Below are positions 38,501-49,693 of a stretch of DNA of 64,000 nt, one piece after another; the first letter of the stretch is position 1; the number at the start of each line of letters is the position of its first letter. The DNA comes from Scortum barcoo (Eukaryota; Chordata; Actinopteri; Centrarchiformes; Terapontidae), in the NCBI GenBank assembly GCA_023238725.1, contig CM041531.1, positions 8,283,113-8,347,112 on the forward strand. The letters are read 5' to 3'. The translations under genes and the position numbers were made by a program. The notes beneath the pieces were generated by a model. The model searched no databases and had not been told where the DNA came from. It was given only the letters and a program-made list of their open reading frames with translations.

Positions 38501-39879
38501 AATAAAGTCTAATTTTCATTTGGCTTTTTAACTACCCCCAACTCTGCCTGTGATCAGGTTCCCTGGACTCAGCAGCCTTTGTTAAAATGGTGTAATCTTA
38601 GTTATCCCTAAACCTTCATCAAAGACACATGTCCATGCTCCTTCTGAAATTACAAAAAGGGACAAACTTCCCTTCAGAGCAGCTGGATTCTGCATTCATT
38701 TTCTAAACAAAGATCTAAACAGGCGTTAATGTGAAAATTCAAAACTAAGGTGACATTGAAAATATAAGTGGTGTGATTCACTGGCCTGAGCATCTTGCAT
38801 TTCTTTTTGTTAGAGCACATACATATTTTACACAACTGCGGGGAAAATGTTATTCCTGGCTGCGCGTGTGCACAACACTTTTCAAAGTATCCCTTTGAAG
38901 AGATAACTTTGAAAATTATCTCTGCTCTGCACATAAATTCCCTTAACTGTTGTCGGCAGTATATCCACTTTCCTGCCTCTTTATTCGTATTAATTGACAT
39001 GCATATGGAGCGATGGGAAATGAAACAGTGAACCTTTGTTGAGAGAGCTGGTGCTGATGCTCTAATGAATGGCTCTCTCATCCCTGAGATGCAGTTTGTG
39101 ACTGTGACTTGCAGCTTGTGGCTGACACATTGGGGTGACACAATGAGACGAGGCTTGTGGAAAGACGGGAGAGCGGAGAACCCAGATAAAGCTGCTCTGC
39201 TGAGCTGCCGGCAGGGGGTCTTTGAGTTGTCTCCAGGAGAGGAGCGGAGGGGGGAATTTTGGGAGGCAGAGCTCAGAGTAAACAGTATCTCTCGAAAAAC
39301 AACAACAGCAACAACCGTACTCCCTAATCAAGTGGCTTTATTGAAATGCAAAGCCTCGCTCCTTCAGTTCCTCACGAAGAAACCCAGAGTGATTAAAAGT
39401 AAAATACATTATATGCACCATTACTCTACCTAAATTACATGTTTAAACACCAACTAAGATTTTACAACATCATATAATTAGGCATTATTAGTGTCACCAT
39501 GAAATATGGCATGAGTCTAGTGAAGCTAGGCAGATTAATTATATGAAACAGCACCTCAAAAGCACACTGGATTTGAGGCTTGTCTCTCCCTCTCCCTGCT
39601 AGTTTTCTGTCTGTATGTTCTAATCCATCGACTGCTGCCCTAAATCCCAAACACTGGTTTGTGTTAAACCGAGTGGAATTATAAAAGGGCAACCGATGGA
39701 GGCGAAGTCAGCCAGACAACGTCAAGTCAAACACTTCTGAGATGATTTTTTTAAATCTTTACACGTAAAGCAAAGCATGCATAAACCCTAATTAACTATT
39801 TCAGGGACATAATCAATCTTAAATTAAACACTGCCAACCAAAGAAATAAATTTCACCACGCTTTCACTCATTTGTAAAA
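35598..39879. other. Intergenic sequence with candidate regulatory blocks
   Basis: No supported exon. Segments 37850-38180 and 38860-39130 are mixed in composition; the latter has a TATTAATTG run followed by ATGCATATG (38999-39007), like homeodomain/POU sites. The 155-codon minus frame at 38674-39141 lacks recognisable homology. Confidence 0.4.
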
Positions 39880-40165
39880 GGAATATTCTGTCATTTTGTG
39901 AAATATCCTTTTTTACTCTCCTGCCGAAAGCTAAAGAAGAAAATCGATGCCACTCTCATACTTGAACTGTAAATGTCAGGACTCGTTCGGCAACCTGTTA
40001 GCTTAGCTTAGCATAAAGAAACTGGAAACTGGAAACAAGGTGAAACGGTTAGCCTGGCTCCTCCGTCTAAAGGTAACTCAATCCTCTCCAGGAAGTCACT
40101 GTTTCCAGCCAAGAAATGGTCCGGCGCCCAACTCCCCCGTAAAACCACAACGAGTCATTTTACAG
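39880..40165 (+). repeat. Dispersed fish repeat (GCTTAGCTTAGC family), copy 2 of 2
   Basis: Longer than the 22.43 kb copy: it continues through CTCCAGGAAGTCACTGTTTC, CAAGAAATGGTCCGGCGCCC and AAAACCACAACGAGTCATTT. Same orientation as copy 1. Non-coding. Confidence 0.78.
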
Positions 40166-40177
40166 TTTTAGTTTGTG

Positions 40178-40466
40178 TTCATATGGTAAATGGACTTGCA
40201 CTTTCATTGCCCTTTTCTAGTCTTACAAAGCGATTTACAATACATGTCATTCTCCCCATCCGCTCACGGGTTCATAGAGTGATGGCAGAGGCCTCCGTGC
40301 AAGCTGCCATCCTGCTCAACAGGATCTAACACACACACACTGATGACCATGCCTTCAGCTTCAGTAGCCTTCCCAAGGCCACCTCGACATGCAGACCAGG
40401 AGAGACGGGGATTAAAACGCCAAATACTGCTGCTCTACCTCCTGAGCCACAGCCTGCCCTTCATAT
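40178..40466 (-). mobile_element. Dispersed repeat with tRNA-like end and 7-base flanking duplication
   Basis: The body 40185-40459 is flanked by TTCATAT on both sides (40178-40184 and 40460-40466). It begins GGTAAATGGACTTGCACTTT and on the minus strand starts GGGCAGGCTGTGGCTCAGGA then GGTAGAGCAG, an A-box-like segment; a decayed B-box-like GGCGTTTTAATCCC follows. This resembles a very common short fish repeat. Whether it is a SINE or a small DNA transposon is unresolved. Confidence 0.7.
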
Positions 40467-43400
40467 TCATGCTGTTCATATTTTAAAAAGAAGTTCATTA
40501 CTGAGCTCTGTGGTTACCCCCTTGGACAGCCCGGCTGTAGCTTCATATTTACTGTACCGACATGAGAGCAGTGACATTTTTCTCATCTATCTCTCATCAA
40601 GAAAGCAAATAAAATGTATGTCCCAAAATGTCAAACTATTCCTCAAACTATTAACTTTACAAAAACGTGTTGATATTTTATTTAAAGAAATATATACAAA
40701 GTTCTGCAAGGTGGATTTTCTCACAAGGAATACAACCTAAAAGACGATCAAACGCGCTGTTAAATCCTACACACAGTTAAATGGTGCTGATGTGGAGGCT
40801 TTGCACTCTACTATCTACGCTGCTTTTAACTGAATGGTGATACATGCAGCATCAGGCCTATTTACTATTTGGGCTGATCCTTTCCTTTGAAGCTGTTATA
40901 ACAGTAAAATCAGGTCAGATCTCCAGGCTCCGCTCACACAAGTCGAAGCGCAAACACCAACACCGTATTTCACCGAGATAGAAATATTATGCCACATCTG
41001 CTGTACAGCATGACTGTAAACAATATGCCGTGTCTAAAATCTCGCCGAGGTCTTATTTCACTTGTTGGCTCAGGATCTTCCCGGTGCTTTACAGCCTGCC
41101 AAATCGCCACCAGCACCACTGAGAGAAAAAGAAGCACTCCGCTGGGAAATTTTTTTCTTATGGCGTTTGTTGTCCCTGATCACAGACATGATGCATACAT
41201 CCACAGGAGGCAAAGCAATTCTGCCTGAAACCATAAAGATGTCTCATTGGAAGGAATAACAGCCGCCTCAATTTGGACACCAACGAGGAAGTGCTTGAAC
41301 TGCAGAGAAAACTGAGCCCCCAAAAACCCAAACATGCTTGATTTAGTGAGTTTAATCATCTATTGATCATCATTTTGCAGAGCTGAAGTGGGGCGTAACA
41401 AATAAAGCTGTGCCTTGCTAATAGGTTTTGCTTACGACCCTTTGTATGTCTGCTTGATAAAACAGATTTATTTCCCCCTGCTGCTCTGAAGTCTCCACCC
41501 AGGCACAAACCCCTAGTTACTGTGGAACAGGGCTGCAGGTTACAGCGAGCAGTCATGAATTAATAAAAGAGCCTCTGAGACAGTGGAAAGTTTTGGACCC
41601 TGACTGGTCAGCAGGCAGGAGAGCAGAAAGGGAGGAGTGAGTAAAGATAGTTCTCTTAGAAAAATGCTGCCACATGAATCAAGTGTGTCTGTTTGTAGTC
41701 AACTTTTTTTTTGAGATATAAGAAATTTAAAGTTAAAGCTGAAGTTGAGAAAAGGGTGGAACTTAGCTTCTGGAAAATTCAAATGGGTACAACTTCCAGG
41801 TGCCTCCCCCTCTCTCTTCAACTACTCCAGGTCACCTCCAAAGCCCTCCCTACATATTCGCTCATTTTTATCCTTTCTTTTTAGCTTTCTTTTCTTCACT
41901 GGTCTTATTCTGTTCTGATTGGTTGTTCTCATTCAGGTGCAGTCGATTCTTCTCAAATGGCCTTAGAGGCAGCAGGTGGAGGCAGAGGAGAGTGACTTCT
42001 TTTGCAGATTATCTATCTACTACTATCAGTGCAGAAAATAGTTTTAGAAAATATGTCAAAAAGTTTATTATTTATTTATTTATTTTTTTACATATTACCG
42101 ACATCAGCTTAAATTTGTCCTTCCACTTGGTAACAGAAATCCACAGAAAAATATACGTTTTTGTCTGTTTTAAATATCTGTCTTTTAGCAGCTAAATGTT
42201 CCACTATGTTCACCAGTTGGTAGCTAACTTTGTCAGGCACGGTACAATATGTTTATAAGAACTTTTTCACTGAAAACAGCTACCAGCAACCACTGCACAT
42301 ACTGTTTATATACAATTATAAATGAATGAATGAAGCTTTATTCTGCCAAAATGCATCAGTATCAACAAAAGCAACCGTAAAACCCAAGAGAAACCGTGGG
42401 TTTTCATTGACCACACTTATAAACACATGCCATGCTGAAAATATGAACACACTGAATCATAAATAATAAAATTTTTGATCCATCATATGTAATGGAACCT
42501 GGGAAAACCTGTGTCTCAGTTGCCATGCCTTATTAATATCTCGTAAGAAAAATGTTCTTTTCAGCCTCTGGTCAGGGCACTGAGTCGATTAGAGGTTAAA
42601 TTCCAGCTCAAGGACGCCTATGCTGGAGGTGCGGAAAAATATCTACAGATTATGAAATATATTATAAAGATATATCTCATCTCTGGCTACTGCCCACACT
42701 CTGCAGAGGTTTTAAATGTTCCTCATGTCCTCTGATCTGCAGGTTTCAACCGTAAAAAACAACGAGGAAAATACATTATACGTATAGGTCGTCCCATTCA
42801 GAGAGAGGCCAAACTTAAGTTCATACTAATGAAAACAAAAGCACAAAGCAAACACAAGAATAGTTGTGGACCGATTTCCACTATTTAGTCACTTTTTTTA
42901 TATTCTTGTCAGTAGAAAACTAACCCTTTCCCTTTCCCATAAGGCATTGCATATAGTCTTGTAAAACATAAAGCTTATCTATGTTATCTATATTATTTAT
43001 ATCTGTGTTCTTGCAAACAAATACACCAAAACCAACGTCTTACTCCATCTGTTATCATTTTCCAGTTTGTCTGTGTCAGTGTCCAAGCCTGTTCATACTG
43101 AAGTCTTTAAAAACAGATCATGAATAAACACCTTTAGTTTTTAATAAGGGTCACTTATTTCCTGAAATAGCTGAGCACTGTAGTTTTTAGCAAGTGTTAC
43201 TCTAACAGGGCAAATGTGCATTTGTTAGGGACTACTTACACATTTGGTGCATTAGTGAGTCATCAAACTACAGTTCATGTTCATGTACATAAAAGATTAC
43301 GTCACCCATTTTAACGGTGTGGTTCCCTGATGTGTTTTTAACAGTTTTTCATAGTTGGTTTGCAGTAAGAAAAATTCAAAATATCACCAGGATGAAGCTG

Positions 43401-44389
43401 CAAGTGTGGAGGTAAGAAAAGAGGAGCGACTATCTGAAAACATGCTCCATTATCCCTTTATTAAAACAATATTGGATCTTTTTGATGACAGTCTTCCCCC
43501 TCTCTATAAGAAAATTACTAAAAACACCTTTGATTTCTCAGTCATTGTCATGAGAACAACCTTTATTCCTTCAGCCGATAAGAAATTTTGGGTTCCATTT
43601 GTGGAGGAAGCATCAGCACCATCTTTGATGACCCTAACCCTAAAAAAAAGTTACTCTCTGTAAAACCTCAACTTGGCGTGCATCAATTCTAAAGCATGTT
43701 TATATCTGACAGAGCACATTACTTGCTTGCTGTGCTGAGGTTTCTTCAGGCTTGAGAACCACATGCGAACCCCTGTGGTGGGCTGCATGCAAGCTGCATA
43801 AATATTTTGATACAAGGTGGCCTAAAAAATTGTGATAGCGCTAATATTACTCTTCAAAACAAGTCGCAAGTTTAATACTCAAATCAAACTGACGGGCTCG
43901 TGATTGAATCCTCGGTTTCTACAGCATTACATTAAGATGCCAACGGTGCTGCGCAGAAATGTTTTAATTGATCTGTAAGGGATTGAAGATTTATTGCAAT
44001 CTCCAAGGTGGTTTGTATTAGACGGGTGCAAAACATGTTTTCTAAATGGGCAGACTCAGCTTCATTCAGATTATTTCATAAATCAAACTCATGCATAAAG
44101 TGAAAAATGATCTTGAGATACCATTAAAGATTCATTAGAGTGTCTAAGTTTTTATAAATGAGGCTTCAGGTAATTTCTGCACATCATATCAGCTTTCTGA
44201 ACTTGAATTCTGTGAATAAAATTAAATGCTGAGTTCTTCTGTTGATAAATTGATCAGTCATCTTGCATTCAGTGTAACAGGTGGATGGATTCACATGAAG
44301 AGTGACCGCAAACACATCAGAGGTGCTTAGGTTGTTGTAGGAGGAATCATGTGTCCTTGACATCCTCCATCACAGTGGTGGTTGTGCAG
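40467..44389. other. Intergenic sequence, no gene seen
   Basis: No exon I can defend. Segment 42320-42640 has the look of an old transposon fragment but no clear family. TTTATTTATT run at 42064-42090. Confidence 0.45.
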
Positions 44390-44740
44390 CTTTTATAGTG
44401 TGTTCACATTGGATAGATGACAAGATGCTAGCTGCTAACATCAGGATGCTAATATGCTCACAATGTCAATACAAACATGTTGATCTCACGTAGGTATAAT
44501 GGTCATCATGTTTTCAGTCTTAATTGGATGTGTTAGCATGATAATATTTACTAATTAGCTGAGACTAATGGGAATGATTTAGTTTAGCAGGAAATAAAAC
44601 AGGACAGGGTGTCACAAGTCAGGGGATGCCCACTGTTATTTCAATTCGTCAAACATCAATTAATCATTTAAAAATTTCATCACCATGCATCCAGTAGTTG
44701 TTGAGACACAAATGTGAACCTCTTTCTATCTCAACAAAGA
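44390..44740 (-). repeat. Dispersed fish repeat, copy 3 of 3
   Basis: On the minus strand: GTCTCAACAACTACTGGATG, CATCCCCTGACTTGTGACAC, CAGCTAATTAGTAAATATTA, CATGCTAACAC, ATTGTGAGCATATTAGCATC and CTGATGTTAGCAGCTAGCAT. It overlaps the 24.2 kb family and extends it further 3'. Confidence 0.75.
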
Positions 44741-47700
44741 TAATCCTGTCTGGACCAAAGTGGGGGTTGATTTTGACTGACACTGCCCTTCTTAATGAGC
44801 GTAGTGTTGATTGACATTATTCTTCCATCTCCCGACTCACAAAGGAAATTAAGGAGCTGCTCACAGCTGGAAAAACCTAATTGCTGATGTTGGTGAAACA
44901 GTTCCAATAACACCTCAGTTAAGTTTAATTTGCAGCAATATAAAGCTGTTTGACTGTATTTGTACTATGCACATAAGTAATTTCTCAAAGTATGTATATT
45001 CCTTGTATAATAAGTGAAGGAAAAACTGTAGATTATATAGATTAATATAAAATGCATTCAATTAGTATGTACAATAATATGGAACTGGCATATTTCTTGT
45101 GTATCAGACAGGAAATTTCACAAGAAACTGGACATAACTGTCTGTGTAACAGACAGGACAGGGCAGACAGGCTGATGGGAAGCGTGTGGAGGAGTTGTAC
45201 TGAACTTGATACCCGAGACCTTACGATTATCTGGGGAACTATTTAAAAGGGCCAGACAAGGAGCAGAGCCTGAATGAAGAGCTGCAGACAGAATTACAGT
45301 AGTTTTATGTATTCTGCAAGTTAAAAGCTTAAAGGTTGTAGGGCTGGAAAGGAGGAAAGATGGGGTGAAGGTTAACAGTGCAGCTTATGTGAGATCCAGA
45401 TAGCCAGAAACCCTCAAATATCAAACCTCTGCTCCTCACTAGACTTCAAATACAGAATACTTGGTGGACAAAGGAAATAAAACATTTCCTCTTCTTTGTT
45501 CGAGTAAGGCCTCCGTCAGCTCTCTGCTGCAGCAAAGCAAACAAAAATACAGCCTGCCAGCTGTGAGCATCTCGGCAAACAAGTCAGTCAACAACTGACA
45601 GCTGCAGTAACAACACTTAAAAAATACATTAAAACACACACGCCAAAACATTATAAAAGTTATAAAAGAAACTCAGGATGGGAATTTAACTAAAGAGAAT
45701 CAACAGTCTTATTTACCAACCACAACTCACAATTACTATAGAGATACTGTATTTATTTAGGCTCATTCATATAAGTTACATCCTCAATAGTAAAGAAAAA
45801 CCCCCCCAACAATGAAAAAAATAGCACAACTCACCATTCCCCGGAGCCAGAGAACTTAAAATGAAACTTCCACGAGGTACTGAGACGCTTCCACAGGCGA
45901 TTTGAATTGTAGAAAGATGAGAAATGGAAAACCAATCTTCCACAGCTGCACTGAAAAATAACTGCAGCAGGAGCAGTAAATTACAGGCCATCAGCTGGCC
46001 TGTAAAAGTTAGGACCACAGGCGATTCAGGCATGCACAGTTTAACAAGGAACTAATGAAAAAAAAAGCTGCAGTTTCTTGGCGATAATAGCAGCACACGT
46101 ACATGGTATTCTCTGTCCTAAAAGATTAAAATGTAAGAAGGGTGATGCTGACAGATGGATGATCAGCACAGTGTGTGTCTTCAGAGTCAAACGATGGGGT
46201 GTTTGGATTCAGTCTTCAGTGACAACAAGTATTCATGTGAGACTGGAGGATTTTACCAGTTACATATCTTCAATACATTATCTCAAGGAGCAAAATACTT
46301 TAGCTTTATAAATGCTTTTAAATGTTTAATAAGTGTATGGTATCAAATTAACCTCAGTGAACCAAAAACCATAAATGAGAAAAATAGATATTAAATGTAA
46401 TTTTTTTCTTTTTTTTTCATTTGTGATTCTATTTTTTCCATTTTCTACTGAGCTTAATCAATAACTGATTACTCCTTGATAGAAGGGAATTCTATCAGTC
46501 TGAAATTGCAGGTTACAGTTTGGGAGACGGTGCCAATAAAGTAATTTCAGAATTGTTCAGTTCAGTCTTTACCGCCCCACATGGGAAATTTATTTCTGCA
46601 GCATGGCCAAAACAGACACATCATCCATGAGTCTCCCCGTAAGTAAAAGTGAATAAAAAGAAATATACTGTAATAATATCTATATAAAACACTGTAGCAG
46701 GAGATTGGATTGCTCTATTTAACCACAGTGTACAAAACTTGATAAATTTTCTGTCCACATTTCAGCAAAGTGAGACAGGAGACTGTGTGATATCATGGTA
46801 TTCAGAGGAAACTAATGCATCATTTGAACATGAACACCAGGAGTATGCAGACTCACTCATACATATAAATCAATTTTTGAAGTAAAAAAACAGCATTCAT
46901 CAATATTTTATGACCAAACTGGGTCATATACTGCTATGTACTTAGAAATTAACTTGACTAGGCTCCTTGGCTTTTTTTATATATTTATTTATTTTCTTTA
47001 AGGGACCCTCAGTGAATAGATGCTGACACATTATTAATACAAAACTCTATTTAACTCTATTCTATCTAAGTATCTATGTAAAGTGGAGTCTTGAGGCCAA
47101 GTGTGTCAGTTGCAAAAATAAATACCCGATTAAAATTTTGAAGGCTAAACAGAGGGATGCTTTTATTGTGGAAAAAAAAACCAAAAAACATTTGAATAAC
47201 TACTGATGCTGTGAACTTTCCTGAGGCAGAATCATTTGTAGAAGGTCAAATAAACTCTTCTAAACAGAACAAACTCTTTAATAATTATATATTCTGTGAT
47301 GAAGAATGTGATGCATTGATGAAGTGACTTTAGGCCTTTGGAGTGGATGCAGAGCTTTTTTAGGTGTACTGTTAACTTCACATAATACAATAACCAGGCT
47401 TTATGGCTTCCAGCACAATCGCTCTACACTCTGCAGCTGCATTACGATTACAAACATGCTACAAGAGAGAAAGACTGACAAGCGGTGACCATGTTGACCT
47501 GACACTTGGTCCGCAGCTGTATTCGCTCTGTCCTGAGCCGGAGGACAAATACATATTTACACTCCCCACTGGGAGGGGAAAAATCTGTCACAAAAAAAAA
47601 CAACACAACAAGAAGTCAGTATTTCATCCAACATGGAAATGCTCTCAGTCCTACAGCTCCATCTACAAATCTCGGTGAAGATACGGCTCCTTCCGCCTCA

Positions 47701-49150
47701 ACAAATACAACCAGAGCTCTGTCCTCAAAAAACAAACTCCCAGCCAATCTTTAGAGGCATCTGCGAGGTCCAGAATGAATAAATAAACAGGATAAATACA
47801 TTTTATTCTCACCAAACACCATATTTAAAAATGCCCCCAAGTCCCAAAAGGTTCTGAAGATGCCATATTTAAAGCTCTTAAGCATCATTACCTTCAACTT
47901 CAGTCAGGTTTGAAAAGTAATTAAAGTATTTCAACACTTTTTGGCATCACATTACATTAGAACATGAATAATTGTTGGATATTGTATATACTTTTGATTT
48001 TGCCATTAAAAGTGTTTACCACGCCAAAGTTTGGTATCTGTTTTTTCAACATGTCACTGTCAAAAAAATGATCTTTTAAAATGTTCTGTATTAAAACAAA
48101 CTAAAATCTCTCGATCTAACCTGAGTTGCAATCATCATTTGAAACATATTCAGAAACACTCTCTTGTTGTTGCTCTCAAGACTTCCACCCAAATTCCCAA
48201 AGTCCCTCCCAACGTAACGGTTCATGATCTCGATGCAGTTCAGAGCAGAGTCTTGATGAAGCGACCGCGAGCGGGGAGGTGACGTATTGGTGATTCTAAT
48301 AAGTAAAGACTGACAGAGCTGCATGTGAATCTTTAGTTTCTGAAATGCAGAGAGAAGTTTCATGTCTCTGAGCACAGATTTCCTTCCTCTTTCTTTGTTT
48401 CTTTTTTAGTTAATTAGTCTCTAAACTACTAAACCAAACACCAGTGCTTTGACATTTAAATGCCCCCCCAAGTATTAAATACGCAGAAGTAAATATATTT
48501 CTGTATATCTAGACTTTGTCAGAGGTGCATATTTCATAAAGAGCTTAGGCTAATATGTATAAATGGCCCCATCCATATTGGATACTCATACACAAATAAT
48601 TTCAGTTTGTATGTGACCTTCACTACACATAATTTATGAGGTCTTAAGAGTTTCATCTTTTTTCATATGCATTTTTTTCCTCTCCTTACAACCATTAGTG
48701 GATGCTCACCATGACAGAAAGAAATGAGACTCACTCACATAATATCAGAAACCACAAAAAAAAAAATCAACATTAATACATTACGTTTTTGAAGCAGTGA
48801 GGCTTCAGTTTCATTAGTATGCAGGATGGAAATGTATTAATTTGTATGTTTTTCTTCTTGTTCAGAACATGAATTGTGTGTCAGACAATGGATAGACTTG
48901 AACAATACTGTCCCCTGTTGGTGGACAGCGCTGAGGTTTCGAGAACAAAAGAAAACAACACACAAATTGGACATGTGACAGCCATTTTCTTTAAAGTCTC
49001 TTATTTAATATTAAATACATTACTCTCTATAAACATAACATTTATCCACATATAAAAGCATGTCTCACTATTTACACTCAACCCTCAGAAACAGACCCTA
49101 CCAAGCAGCTTCCTGTAACTATTCAAAAACATCCCTCTCTGTTTTAGCAC
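44741..49150. other. Intergenic sequence downstream of BBS4
   Basis: AT-rich with no exon. ACTGTCCCCTGTTGG at 48907-48921 is CTCF-like. The open frames at 47403-47678 and 48091-48375 lack coding character. Confidence 0.45.
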
Positions 49151-49175
49151 TGATTGTCGCAGCGTTTCCTTTACA

Positions 49176-49181
49176 TTTATT
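49176..49181 (-). terminator. Polyadenylation signal for BBS4
   Basis: AATAAA on the minus strand, 364 bases past the stop codon, and the first canonical signal after it. Cleavage would be expected at about 49150-49165, for a 3' UTR near 390 bases. Longer isoforms are possible because AT-rich sequence continues to about 48,980. Confidence 0.5.
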
Positions 49182-49544
49182 TAGCCACTGGGAATCCCAA
49201 CAGCTGACAGACTGACACCTTCAAAACATGTAGAACTCATCGTTTAACCTTATTGCTAAGCTCGTCCATATAATAACAAATTAATTAAATATTTCTGCGT
49301 TGTTGACGAGAGACTCTTGAACTGCAACATCCATAGGGACTGGTTTTGACATGTGCTGCCAAGAAAATCTACACAGATTTACAAGAAACACTTCATCTCA
49401 GAATTTTGGTTTAAAAAGTGATAGACTTCACTAGAGTGAACTAGAAAAGCAAACAAATAGCTTGGTTGCTGTTTAAGAACCTTGATTTCCTTCAATAAGA
49501 CGAAAGACGAGTAACCTTGTGATAAAGATGTCGTGTGAGCTAAT

Positions 49545-49693
49545 TCATTCCTCCACCTTGGTTTTCTTCTTGGAGGTTCTGGGTTTGGCCGACTCTGCAG
49601 GTTCTGGGGAGCCTGGAGGGTCGGTGGGCGGGCTGGGGGCTTTGTCCACATCAGGCTCGGGCTCAAGGGGCATGGAGGGGCCTTTAGAGACTC
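49545..49693 (-). CDS. bbs4: BBS4 exon 16 (C-terminus and stop)
   Basis: Acceptor TTCAG. Encodes GVSKGPSMPLEPEPDVDKAP, a proline- and glutamate-rich tail and a basic end (TSKKKTKVEE), then TGA. The PLEPEP segment matches the human C-terminal region, which fixes the frame and the exon 15 donor; the rest of the tail is diverged. Confidence 0.94.

Noticed and set aside
38674..39141. 155-codon open frame on the minus strand
   Set aside because: No homology I recognise, no splice context, and another frame is open on the plus strand; expected by chance in 64 kb.
41800..42195. 131-codon plus frame
   Set aside because: Pro/Ser/Phe-rich translation of pyrimidine-rich and TTTATT-repeat DNA; no family match.
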